Source: Rebecca billardiae RCC1528 | Lineage: Eukaryota > Haptophyta | Assembly (NCBI GenBank): GCA_965240325.2 | Contig: OZ251251.1 | Location: forward strand, 310,001-374,000 | Direction: 5' to 3' | DNA: 64,000 bases | Shown: one piece after another, positions 35,608 to 47,094 of the stretch | Position numbering within the stretch: position 1 is the first letter of the stretch | Layout: every line of letters starts with the position of its first letter | Translations under genes and position numbers: made by a program | The notes under the pieces: generated by a model | The model's database searches: none | What the model was told of the DNA's origin: nothing | The model's input: the letters and a program-made list of their open reading frames with translations, nothing else

Positions 35608-36894
35608 TCATGCGAACGGCGGCGCCACGCGCGGCGGCGCGATCGGCCCGCGCACGCGCTGCATGTAGAAGCGCGACACCGTCGCGTCGGCGACCGCCGC
35701 CTCTGCCGAGCGCGCGCCGATGAACACGTCCATGTGCTCGCGCGCGCCCACCGCGTCGCGGCCGCGCGGCGCGGTGCAGACGAGCGTGCCGTTGTAGAGC
35801 AGCTCGACGGTGCTCGGGCCGTAGCGCGCGACGACGGTCGTCTCGGTGCCGATGGGCAGCGCCGCGCCCCGCGTCTGCGGGCACAGCATCTGCCCCGCCG
35901 CCGGCCCGCCCTCGGCGCCGCGCGCCGCCGCCGCCACCTCGTCGGCGCCGCCGCCGACCGGCCCGTCGAAGAAGCCGAGCGCCGTGGAGCGCGGCAGCAG
36001 CACGACGCGCGGCCCGCGCACGATGGGCGGCGGGCAGCACGCGCCGAGCGCGGTGCCGCCCCCCGCGCCCGGCGGCGCCGACACCTCGATCACCGTCGCG
36101 GGCGCGCCCGGCGGCGCCGCGCCGCGCGGCGTGAGCACAAAGCCGAGCTCAAACGCAGCCGGCAGGTACACCGTCCCCACGAGCCCGCCGGGCGCGCGCG
36201 CGGGCCGTATCGGGCGGGTGTGGTTGAAGGCGATCTCGGAGGCGCGGAGCGCGAGGCCGCCCACGCTCGCGTTCGCCACGCCGCCGCGCGTCGCGCCGAC
36301 GAACAGCATCATGCGCTCGCGCGGTGGGCGCGCAGGCCGCATCGCCGAGCACACGAGGCTGCCGTTGTATCGCACCTCGAGCGCGCACGGGAGGAAGTCG
36401 AGCTGCACGCGCGTGGGCGCGCCGAGGGGCAGGCTGATCGGCTCGGCGTCCTCGCAGTGCATGTCGTACGGCGTCTCGAACACGCCGAGCGACGACGAGT
36501 CCGGCATCAGCAGCACGAGCGGCGCGCGGTCGCCCGGCTCGCAGCAGAACCCCGCGCTCGAGCTCGTGAGCTGCACGACCGCCTCCGCCTCGGCGCGCGC
36601 GCGCGCCCACGGGCGCACGGTGAACTCCAGGCGGTAGGTGGAGGGCAGGCTGACCACGCCCACCAGCTTGCCCACACGCGGCAGCGCCGGCGAGTCGAGC
36701 TGCAAGAGCGTCTCGTACGAGAGCTCGCCGCCGCCGCCGCCGCCGCCGTCCGACGCGGGCGCGCGGCCCGGCGCGAGGTCGAGGCGGCTGTCGGGGGCGG
36801 GCGGGGGCAGGCTGAGGAGAAGGAGCGCGAGCAGAAGCGCCGCCGCGCACGACGCGCCCAGCGCGAGGGCGACCCGTCGGCCTGCGGCGTGCAT
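35608..36894 (-). CDS. Type II membrane protein with duplicated lectin-like domain
   Basis: 428 aa from the ATG at 36894. A basic start is followed by one membrane span at about residues 9-29 (AAALLLALLLLSL), so the rest is lumenal or extracellular. Two copies of a domain of about 170 residues follow. Each runs LVG-V-LP...F, an acidic/Ala strand, a CC-containing strand with VVLLPRSTALGFF or LVLLMPDSSSLGVF, then LP(I/L)G, and ends with RYNGSLVCSA or LYNGTLVCTA and an MMLFVGA or MDVFIGA strand. The strand pattern suggests a concanavalin-A/laminin-G-like jelly roll that binds glycans or a cell-surface ligand. NGS/NGT sites could be glycosylated. Domain family is inferred, not matched; the duplication is directly visible. 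Confidence 0.7.
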   Translation of the reverse strand: MHAAGRRVALALGASCAAALLLALLLLSLPPPAPDSRLDLAPGRAPASDGGGGGGGELSYETLLQLDSPALPRVGKLVGVVSLPSTYRLEFTVRPWARARAEAEAVVQLTSSSAGFCCEPGDRAPLVLLMPDSSSLGVFETPYDMHCEDAEPISLPLGAPTRVQLDFLPCALEVRYNGSLVCSAMRPARPPRERMMLFVGATRGGVANASVGGLALRASEIAFNHTRPIRPARAPGGLVGTVYLPAAFELGFVLTPRGAAPPGAPATVIEVSAPPGAGGGTALGACCPPPIVRGPRVVLLPRSTALGFFDGPVGGGADEVAAAARGAEGGPAAGQMLCPQTRGAALPIGTETTVVARYGPSTVELLYNGTLVCTAPRGRDAVGAREHMDVFIGARSAEAAVADATVSRFYMQRVRGPIAPPRVAPPFA

Positions 36895-37323
36895 CGGCGC
36901 CAGATGTGGCAGCCCCGAGGGCGCAGACTGCAGAGGGGGAGGAGGGAGTGGGGCGATGGGCGTGAAACCCGAACGCGAGTGGAACTCTCGAGTCTCGAAG
37001 CCAATAAAAAATGAGTTCTCGAGCGCGGAACGCGGGTGCGGAGCCCGCGCCGCAATCGTGGAGAAGTCGAGATCATACCGAGATGTCATGTATCACCAAG
37101 GGGGAACCCCGTTGGTATCACAGTTGATATATGGATAGCGATCACTTCATCTTGGTCCCTGGACGTCTTATTCCAAACTTGAATACTCAGAGGTACCATA
37201 GATTGCCTTCCGAGGGTATGTTCGCAAGTCGCTCTTTATTGATGATACACACATACATATGCGCATGTATGATCGTCGCGCGGCCAATCAGGAGCGCCCG
37301 AAGCGCGATCTGGTTCAGCTGCT
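36895..37323. promoter_or_regulatory. Divergent region between lectin-like and channel genes
   Basis: 429 bp between the two start codons, AT-richer than both genes. It must contain both 5' ends if the chosen starts are right. Confidence 0.35.
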
Positions 37324-40300
37324 ATGCGTCTATTGGCCAATCACTCCATCAGCACCGCGCGCATGGGTAAGCCGGCAGCGAGGCCAAACATCATGCCGGA
37401 AACAATGGTCAGGGCGCGCCACCCGTGCTGCTCCACGGCGCACGCGCAGGAGGGCGGGGGCGCCGTCGACGGCGCGGTCGCGGTGAAGGCGAGTGGGGGC
37501 GCCGCTCGCCGTGCGCTCCGCGCCCCGCTGCGCGTCGCCGGCCGCGCGCTCGCGGGCGCGTCCGCCGAGCGCCGGCCTGCGGACGGCGCGCCGCGGCCCA
37601 TCCTGCGCCGCCGCTCTGAGGTGCGCTCGGGCGCGGGGCGGCGGCACGTGAGCTGGCCGAACGTGGTGGCGTACACGGACGACGACCCGTCCAAGGAGTA
37701 CGCGAGGCGCGAGGCGCAGGCGCAGCGCGAGCAGCGGCGCGCCAGCGGGCTGCGCGCGCTCTACCGATCGATCGCGCTGCCGGCGATGACGTACGAGGTG
37801 CGCGCGCCGCGCCGCGCGAGCCGCCGCGCGCGCGTGGGGGGTGCCCCGTGCGCACGCGTCCGCGTGCCCGCGCGAGCCGCCGCGCGGCCGCGCTGCGTGC
37901 GACTCGCATTGGCCGCTGAGCCGAGGCGCGCGCGCGCCGCCGCCGCGCGCGCGATCGCCGCCGCAGGTGTTCGCCATCCCGGTGCGCGCGGCGATGCCGG
38001 GCGCCGTGATCTTGCAGCCGCTCGCGCTGGTGCTCGACGCGCTCGTCGACCTCTTCAAGCTGGTGGACATGGGCTGCGCGCACGCGCTCGCGGCGCGCGT
38101 CGGCGTCGGCGGCTCGGTCGGCGGCGGCGGCGCGGCGGCGGCGGCGGCGGCGGCGGTCTCGGGCTGGCGCGCGTCTCAGCGGCACCGCGGCGCGCGCGAG
38201 GGCGTCGACGTGCTCGCGGTGGTGGTGCTGCACGCGAGCCGCGCGCTCTTCGCCGCCACCGCCGCCCGCCTCCCCTTCCAGCTCGCGCAGGCGCTCCGGC
38301 TGCCGCGCGTGTTCGAGCTGCTCGCGCTCACGCGCCACCTCTCGGACGACATGAACTGCGAGATCCGGCTGGTCGCGCTCTTCAAGTTCTTGCTGATCAC
38401 GCTGAGCGCGCCGCACTACGCCGCGTGCGCGTGGTGGTTCGCGGCGGAGGCCCTCGGCGACGCGCGCGCCTTCGGCCAGCCCGAGGGCCACGGCTGGGAC
38501 TGGTACCTGCGCGCGCTCTACTTGTCGTGGGCGGGGCTCACGCGCGCGGGCTACGGCCAGCTCGAGGTGTGGACGCACGCGGAGATGGTGGTGGGCGTGG
38601 GCGTGGCGGTGCTCGCGATCGTGTACTACGCGTTCGTGCTCGGCACGCTCTTCCACTACATCGCGCGCACCGACGAGTCCACCGTGCACCACAACGAGCT
38701 CATCAAGGCCGTCGAGCGGTACGGCGCCGAGCGCGGCCTCGGCGCGGCGCTGAGCGCGCGGCTGCGCGCGCACTTTGAGTTCCAGCACCGCAAGGTGTCG
38801 AGCGTGGCGGCGCGGATCTCGGGGCAGATGCCGCTCTCGCTGCGCACCGAGGTGGCCGTCGCGCAGTTCTCCACGCACGTCGGCGCCGCGTGGGTCTTCC
38901 TCGGCGCCTCGCGCCAGCTCGTGCGGCGCGTGTGCCTCCACCTCGCGGAGTGGCACGTGATGCCCGGGCAGACAGTTTTCAAGCGCGGCGACGGCGCGAC
39001 CGACGTGGTGTGGTGCGTGGCGGGGGCGCTCGAGCTGCGCAGGGGGGACGCGCTGGTGGGGCACGTGCGCGCCGACATCGGCCCCGGCCAGCTCGTCGGC
39101 GAGACCGCCTTCTTCGTCGGCTTCCCGCAGCCGCTCTCCGCCGTGACGCCGCCCACCGCCGAGGCGACGCTCGCGGCGCTCTCGTCGCGCGCGTACGGCG
39201 AGGTGCTGGCTTCGCTCCCTGAGCAGGCGCGGCTGGTGCTGGGGAACATCCTGCGGAGGTTCGGGCTCGACGCCGCGGGCGCCGACGCCGCGCCCGGCGC
39301 CGCCGCCGACCCCGCCGCCGCCCTCGACGACGACGAGCGCCGCGAGCACGCCGCGCTGCGCGAGGCGGTGCGCGCCGCCCTCCGCGCGCGCACGGAGGAG
39401 CAGCTGGTCGACTTCATGCAGGCGGTGGCCGCGGCGGACGCGGACACGGTGCGCGCGATGGTGGCGCGCGGCTTCGCCGTCGACACGGGCACGTACGACC
39501 GGCGCACCGGGCTGCACCTCGCGTGCCGCCTCGGGCTCGCCTCGATGGTCGGGCTGCTCTGCGAGCTGGGCGCGCACGTCAACATCAAGGAGTGAGCGCA
39601 GCGCGCGGCGCGCACACGCGCGCGCACAGCGGCCACACAGCGCGCACGTGCACCGCGCACACCGCCGCGTGCAGACCGCGCACGCCGCGCGTTGGGCGCG
39701 GCACACACCGCGCGCGCCGGGCGGGCGCGCCGCCCCCGCGCTCAGCCGCGCCGCCCGCCCCGCGCCCCGCCCGCGCCCCGCCCCGCGCCCCGCCCCGCGC
39801 CAGCCGGTTCGGCACGACGCCGATGCAGGAGGCGGTGAACAACGGCCACCCGCGCGCCGCGGAGCTGCTCGCGCGGCACGGCGGCGTGCTCGTCTTCCAC
39901 CACGCCGCCTCGCGCATGTTCGCCGCCGCGTGGCGCGGCGACGCCGACCAGCTCGGCATGCTCGTCTCGCACGGCGTCGAGCTGAACGTGCGCAACTACG
40001 ACGATCGCACGGTGCTGCACGTGGCCGCGACGACGGGTGACGTGCGCCTCGCGTCGTGGCTGCTGGGCAGCCTGGCGGACGTGGGCGCGACCGACCGGTA
40101 CGGGCGCACGCCGCTCGACGACGCGCTCGCGCGCGGCCACGGGCTGGTCGCGCGGCTGCTGCTCCGCTGGTCCTCGCCGCTCTCGCCCGCGCTGCACGCC
40201 GCGCGGCTGCACGCCGCCGCGCGCGCGGGCGACGTGGACGGCCTCCGGCTGCTGGTGGATGTGGGGCGGAGCCAGCTGGACGCGGCCGACTACGCGGGGC

Positions 40301-41240
40301 GCACGGCGCTGCACCTCGCCGTCGGCTCGCGCTCGCGCTCCGCCGTGCAGCTGCTCGTCGCCTCGATGGCAGACGTGTCCGCCGAGGACTGCCGCGGCCG
40401 CACACCCCTCGTGCAGGCGCTGGCCGCGGGCGACAGCGCGTGCGCGGCGCTCCTGATACACGTCGGCGGCGCGGCGCTGCCCGGCGCGTGGGCGGAGCAC
40501 GCCGAGCTCGGCGCCGCGCTCGGCGCCGCGCGCGCGCACGACGTGCTCGCCATCACGCGCGCCATCCGCGAGCGCAGCCGCGTGCGCGACGCGCAGAGCT
40601 CGGCCATCGAGGCGCTCGAGCTCGAGATTGGCGGCAGCCTCGCGCTGCTGCTGCGGGAGCTCAGCGGGCTGGGCGGCGCGCACGATGCCATCTACCGCGC
40701 GCTGCGCGCGCACGCGGACGGCTGGCTGCACGCGTACGCGCTCGACGAGGCGGAGGGCGGCGCGCGCGAGGCGGAGGCGGAGGCGGAGGCGCAGGCGCAG
40801 GCGGAGGCGGAGGCGGAGGCGGCGGAGGAGCGTGCGCTCGGCGCGAGGCACGCGGAGGAGCGCGGCGGCTCGGACGACGGCGCCGAGGGCGCGGCGGCCG
40901 CCGAGCGCGGCGGCCACGGCGCCGAGCCGGCCGGCGCGCGCGCGCCGCCCTCCGCCGACGGCGGCCTGCCCGCGGCGCAGCGGCAGGCCCTGTTCCACCG
41001 CGCCTTCCTGCGCACGCTGCTGCTGCTGCCGCGCGCAGAGGCCGGGCTCGGCGCGCTGCGCGCGCTGTACCGCGCGCGGCTCGACGCCTCCCTCTTCGCC
41101 GGCGCGGCGCACCGGCACAGCGTCGAGCTGGACGCGTTGCGCTGCCTGCTGCGCGAGGAGCTGGGGCTGGACGAGCAGAGCGCGAGGCAGGCGGTGGCGG
41201 AGGTGCTCGGCACGCTGCACGAGCTGCTCGGCACAGGGGA

Positions 41241-41272
<32 letters not shown>

Positions 41273-43315
41273 CGGACTTGCGGCGCGGGCCGGGCGCCGC
41301 CGACGCCGCGGCCGAGGGCGCCGGCGGCGCGGCGTCGCAGCCGCAGCCGCAGCTCGCGCCGCTGCGCGGCCCCTCGCGCGCCGCCGGCCTCGTGCACACG
41401 GGCTCGGAGGCGGGCACGTCCCTCGCCGAGCTCGTGCGCGCGACGGGGGAGGACCGGCTGCTGCGCGCGCAGGCCGCGCGCGTCGCCGCGCTGCAGCGCC
41501 GGCTGTGGCTCCCGGCGCAGGCGGGCGCGCCGAGGGCTGCCACCGGCGGCGCGGCCGCGGCCGCGCCGCCGCCTCCCGCCGAGGCGGAGGCGGCGGGGGC
41601 CGAGCAGAGTCCGGGGGAGGAGAGTCCGGTGTACCTCTCCGAGCTGGGGCACGTGGTGCTGCTCTGCTCGCGCACACTCGTCGCTGCGCTCGCCGCGCGG
41701 CACCGCGAGGGCGCGTCGTCGGCCGCGGCGTCGGCGGGCGCTGAGCGGTGGCGCGCGGACGGCGCGGCGCAGCCGCTGCGCGCGCCGAGCGCGGGCGGCC
41801 GCGACGGCGGCGGCGGCGGCGGCGCGTGCGGGCCGGCGCTGCCGCCCTCGAGCCGCGCGGGCGCCGCCGCGGCCTCCTCCTCCGCGCCCAGCTCGCCCGA
41901 GCGCACGCCGACGGGCCGCGCGCGGCTGCGCGGCGCGCGCGGCTCGCACGGCGCGGCCGACGCGGCGGGCGGCACGCCGCCCTCGTCGCCCGGCGGCGGC
42001 CGGCGGCTGCGGCTGCCGGCGGTGCCCACGCGCTCGCACGCGCGCGCGCGCGCCGAGCCCGGCGCGCCGCCGCCCGCCGACGCGCTCGGCAGCGCGTGCG
42101 CGGCCGCACACGTGCTCCTGCGCTTCTTTGAGCTCTTCGACCGGAGCGGCTGCGGCGTTGTGCGCGTGCGGGACCTGCAGTGGCTGGGGCGGCAGCGCGT
42201 GGGCGACCTCGGCGAGGTGCAGCCGCTGGTGAGCTTCCTGTGCGACGCGGCGCTCGCGCTCTCAAAGCCGCCGCCGCCGCTGCCGGCCGCGCGCGCGCCC
42301 ACGGCCGCCGAGCCCGGCGGCGCGGCGCGCGCGGACGCGCCGCCGCCGCCGGGCGCGCGCGCGCCGAAGTGGTCCAAGGTGCGCCAGAGCCTCACGGCCG
42401 CGACCGTGATCGGCCGGCCCGGCCCGCTGGACGGGCTGCCCCTGCCCCCGGCGGCGCAGCCGCAGCCGCAGGGCGAGGCCCCGGGCGCGGGCGCCGCCAC
42501 CGCCGCGCCGCCACCGCCGATGGGGATGGCGGCGCTCCTCGCGCGCCGGCGCGCGGACGGCGAGCGTCTGATGAGCGCCGCCCACTTCTACGTGGCGCTC
42601 TCGTCGTGGATCCTGCTCGGCGAGGCGCAGGGCGGGGCGGAGGGGCGCGAGGAGGGCGCGGAGGGCGGCGGCTCGCCGCCGCGGCCGGCCGGCGCTGGCG
42701 CGCCCGCGCCGGCGCTGGCGCTCGAGCCGCGGCGCTCAGGCCGCGGCGGCGAGGAGGAGGAGGAGGAGGAGGGGCCCGCGGCGCGGCGCGCGGGCTGCGC
42801 CGAGCGGCTGCGCAACCTCGTCGCCCGGCCGCGCGCCGCCGCCGCGGCCGGCCCGCCTCCGGCCGCGCGCCGCGCCCTCGGCGGCGGCGGCGGCGCGGCG
42901 GCGCGCGGCGGCGGCGCGCTCGGCGCGCGCCCGCCTCCGCACGAGCAGCAGCCGCTGGCGCGCGAGCTCTCGGCGCCGGACGCGACGGCGGCGCTGGCGC
43001 GCGCGCTGGCGCAGCGGCTGGGCCACGAGCGCCTCCGGCCGGACGAGCCGGTCGACTGGGCGGAATTTGCAGCCCTCGCGCGCCAGCTGCTCACGCTGCC
43101 GCGCGGCGCTGCGCCCGAGGAGTGTGCGGCGTGGGCGCGCGCCGCGCTCGGCGTGGGCGGCGGCGCGGGGGCGGAGGAGGGCGGCGAGGGCGCGGAGGCG
43201 GAGGAGGAGGCGCACGAGGGGACGCCGCTCGCGCGCGCGCACGAGGCGGGCGAGCCGCCCACGTGGCGGCTGCTCGTGCAGCGCCTCGACGACGCGGCCG
43301 AGCGCGCGCGCGACG

Positions 43316-43358
<43 letters not shown>

Positions 43359-46300
43359 GCCGCGCCGCCCCTGGTTCGTGCTGCCGCACCGCTCGGCGGC
43401 CTCGCGCGGCGTGCACGCCGTGTTCGTCGCGTGCGCCGTCGCCGACTTCTGCGTGCTGCCGCTCGAGCTCGCCTTTGTCGTCCTGCAGCCGGACGCGCAC
43501 GCGGCCGCGCCCGCCGTGTCCGCGCTGCGCGCACGGCTGGAGGCGTGCAACCTCGGCGTGACGGCGTGGTGCTGCGCGCGGCTGCTGCTGCGCTTCGTGA
43601 CGAGCTACGAGAACGGGGACTCGGTCGAGGTGCTCTCGCCCTCGGCGATCCGGCAGCACTACCTCAAGGGCGAGTTCGTTCTCGACCTGGTCGGCGCGTG
43701 GCCGCAGCACCTGCTCGCGCGCGCGAGCGGCGCGCGGCCGTCCGTGTACGTGGGCGTGCGCTGCACGCGGCTGCTGCACCTGCGGTACGTGCGCGCGGCG
43801 CTGTCCGAGCTGAAGGCGCGCGTGGGCAAGCGGAACATCCTGGCGAACATCCTGCTGCGGCTGCTGCCGATGCTCTGCGTCACGCACGTGCTCGCGTGCG
43901 TGTGGGAGGTGGTCGAGAGCGCCGCGCCCGCCGCGCGCGCGCGCTCGGTCGTGCTGGAGTGGGAGGAGCCGATGGCGGACAAGCCGCTGCCGCACACGCC
44001 GCACCCGGGCGCGGAGGCGGCGGGCGAGGGCGCGGGGTACGGCGGGAGCGGGGGCGTCGGCCGCGACGACATCTTCGCCCGGTACACCCTCGGCTACCTC
44101 CGGTGGCTCACCATGGGCGTGTTTGAGCTGCCCGCCAACGTGCCCGAGCTGCTGTGGGTGCTGGCCGTGTTCGCGGCGCAGCTCGTGCTGTACGCGTGGA
44201 CGGTGGGCGGGGTCTCGGGGATCGTGATGCGGCACGACGACGACATCGTGGCCAAGCGCGCGCAGCTCGAGCTCGTCAGCGCGTTCATCCGCCACCTCGG
44301 CGTGTCCCCCGCGCTCAAGGAGCGGCTGCGCGCGTACTTTGTGTCGCGCATCGCTGCGAGCGCGTCCCTCGCCGCCGTCTCGTCGGAAGACGTGTACGCA
44401 CGGCTGCCCATACCGCTGCAGATGGAGGTGGCGGCGTGCACCTCGCGCCCGCTGCTCGGCGCGGCGGCGCTCTTCCGCGGGTGCGACCCCGCCTTCCTCG
44501 ACCGCCTCGCCGCGATGCTCGCCGAGCGCGCCATCGACGCGGAGGCGCTCGTCTTCCACGCGGGCGAGGCGTGCGCGGAGCTGCTGCTGATCGCGGCTGG
44601 CCGCGTGGAGCTGTACGCGCCGGGCGCGGAGGGCGCGGAGGGCGGCGGCGGCCTGGACGGCGCGCGGCCGGCGGAGATCAAGGGGCGCGGCTCGACGCTG
44701 GGCGACGTGCCCTTCGCCTTCGCCATCCGGCACATCCACACCGCGCGCGTCGGGCGCGGCGAGGGCGCGCGCGTCTTCTCCCTCGGCGCCGCGCCGTACC
44801 GCGAGCTGCTGCGCGCCTTCCCCGCGCAGGAGGACGCGCTGATGGAGCGCGCGATGCGCGCGCACGAGGAGGCGGCGCGCGCGCACGGCGGGGGGGTAGG
44901 GGGGCCGGGCGGCGCGGCGCACGGCGCGCCGCCCGCCGAGCCGGGCGGCGGCGGCAGGGTGCGCGGCGCCGTGCTCATCGGCTTTGGCGTCTCGGAGGAG
45001 GCGGCGGACACCGTGCACACCGTGCACACCGTGCGCGCGGCGCGGCGCGGCGCGGAGCGGCGCGAAGCGGCGCGCGGCCGCGGTGTCGCGCGCGACACCG
45101 CTCACGCGCCGCCGCCGGCCCCCGGCGCGCCGCGCGCGCGGTCGCGCAGGTGCTGGCCAACGCGCGCACCAAGCGGCTGCGCGCGCACCACACGCGCCTC
45201 TGCTGGGCGTGCGCCAAGGGCCAGTTCGAGGCGGCGCGTCGGCTGGTGCTCGCCACCGCCATCGACGTGAACGCCGCGGACGCGCTCGGCCGCACCGCGC
45301 TGCACCTCGCCGCGTGCGGCGGCAGCCCGCGCCTCGTGCGCTTCCTCGTCGCCGCGCGCGCCGAGCCCAACGCCGAGGACTCGCGCGGCCGCGCGCCGCT
45401 CACCGACGCTCTGATTGCCGGCCACGGCCCGACGGTGGCCGCGCTCAAGAGCCTGGGGTGCGTGCACGGCTCGAACGTGTCGCACGTGTGCACGTGCCCG
45501 CCGTACGAGCACCTGTGCAAGGCGGTGGCGGACGGGGACGAGGCCGAGCTGCGCACGCTGATCGAGCGCGAGAACCCGGTGGGCGACCCCGACCCGCACG
45601 GCCGCACCGCGCTGCACGTGGCCGCGGCCGCCGGGCGGCACGGCGCGGTGGCGCTGCTGCTCGAGGCGCGCGCGCCGCACAGCGCGGCCGACGAGGACGG
45701 CGCGACGCCGCTCGCGCTCGCCGTGCGCTTCGGGCACGACCGCTGCGCCGACGCGCTGCTCGCGCACGGCGCCGCGCTCGGCGCGCGCTTCGACGCCGCG
45801 AGCCAGCTCTGCGCCGCCGCCGCGCGCGACGACGTCGACGCGCTGCGCCGGCTGCTGCGGCTCGGCTGCGCCGTCAACGCGCCCGACGAGCTGGGCCGCA
45901 CGGCGCTGCACGTGGCGGCGGCGCGGCGCAACGAGCCCGCCGTCTCGGTGCTGCTGCGCGCGCCGGGCGTGGACGTGCGCGCGGAGAGCGCGTTCGGCGA
46001 GACGGCGCTCGACGAGGCGGCGCGCGCGGAGGCGGCCGAGAGCGCGCCCGTCGTGAGCACGCTGCTGCGCTCGGGCGGCGCGCGGCCGAGCGCGCGCGCC
46101 GCCGTCGCCGCCGCGGGCGAGGCGGTGGGCGAAGCGGCGGCGGCGGCGGCGGCGGCGGGGCCCGGCCTGGAGGAGCGCGAGCTGGAGGCGCTGCGCGCGC
46201 AGGCGCGCGGCCGAGAGCTGCTCCTCGCGCGCGTCAAGGCGCTCGTCGAGTGGGCGCGCAGGGAGGCGGGCGCGGCCGCGCGCGTCCGCGCCGCGCTCGA

Positions 46301-46712
46301 CGCCGCGGCCGCGCTGCAGCGCGCGCGCGGCGCGGTGCTGGCGGACGAGATGCCCACGCTGTGGGACGAGCTGCGCGCCTTCGCCGACGAGCACTGCGCG
46401 TGGCAGTCCGAGGCGGGGCGGATCGTCGCGCCCGCGCTCGACGCGTGGCGCGCCGAGGCCGACGCGCGCGCCGCGCCCGCCATGGCGTCGGCGCGCGAGC
46501 AGGTGCGCGCGACACCCGCCCGACCGGCCGCGCGGCGCCGCGCGCGCGCCTCGGACGCAGCGCCCCGCCCCACCGCCGCGCCCCACCCGCGCCCCCTGCC
46601 CGCCCCGCCGCAGCTCGCCGAGCTGATGGCCGCGCACGAGCAGGACGGCGCCAAGGCCCTCGAGGCCTTGTACGAGGCCACCTTCCGCAAGCCGAGCGGC
46701 GGCGCGCACTGA
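37324..46712 (+). CDS. Giant two-module cation channel: 2 x (channel + cNMP-binding + ankyrin)
   Basis: Exons 37324-37797, 37967-39591, 39804-45030, 45150-46502, 46614-46712 (phases agree; 2,925 aa). Module 1: degenerate S1-S4 (about 159-290), S5, pore SWAGLTRAGYGQL with GYG at 353-355, S6, C-linker, cNMP-binding-like domain (about 459-585), then ankyrin repeats (about 640-860; exon junction gives VNIKDRFGTTPMQEAVNNGH). A linker of some 1,000 residues is Ala/Gly/Glu-rich with a weak EF-hand-like loop (FDRSGCGVVRV). Module 2 (from about 1887): six spans, S4-like RCTRLLHLRYVRAALSELKA, a pore region GYLRWLTMGVFELPANV without GYG, a second cNMP-binding-like domain (about 2250-2383), ankyrins (about 2455-2680) and a helical tail. 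Resembles plant AKT/CNG channels in duplicate. The start and the 45030 donor are the weakest points. Confidence 0.82.
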
Positions 46713-47094
46713 CCCCGCATGAGGGCGGGGCACTGAGTGGCAGCCCGCGCGCGGCCGCGGGCCGCCGCGCCGCACGGCGGCCGCCGCTGCCCGCGCCGCG
46801 CTCATTGCTAGCAAGCAGCGGGCGCGCCCACGCGTCACGACTGACTGTGATGCGCCATCATGACAATGGTAGGCTGGTCCATCCCGATTTTCGCCACTGA
46901 AAAAGCCTTTTTCGGATTGCGGGCGCCTCTCATTATTTTCTCCCGCGAATTTTTCATTTTGTCGCGCGTCATCGCTCACTTGACCCGGACTGTCGGTCGC
47001 GCGCGCGCGCGCGCGCGGGGTCGGAGCTGCGGCGGGGATCAAGGGCGTTGCCAGTGAGGTCTCGAGCTACGAGCTGTGGCCCCCCGCGGCAAGC
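46713..47094. other. Short intergenic with repeat A
   Basis: Separates the channel gene from the MYND gene on the same strand. Holds dispersed repeat A copy 2 and a GCGCGC tract near 47000-47018. Confidence 0.6.
46866..46940 (-). repeat. Dispersed repeat A, copy 2
   Basis: Reverse complement of 15770-15835 over about 58 bp with two or three differences, including the GAAAAAGCCTTTTTC near-palindrome. Confidence 0.8.

Noticed and set aside
43053-43095. Second true EF-hand in the channel linker
   Set aside because: Only the exit-helix-like segment is present; no calcium-ligand loop precedes it.
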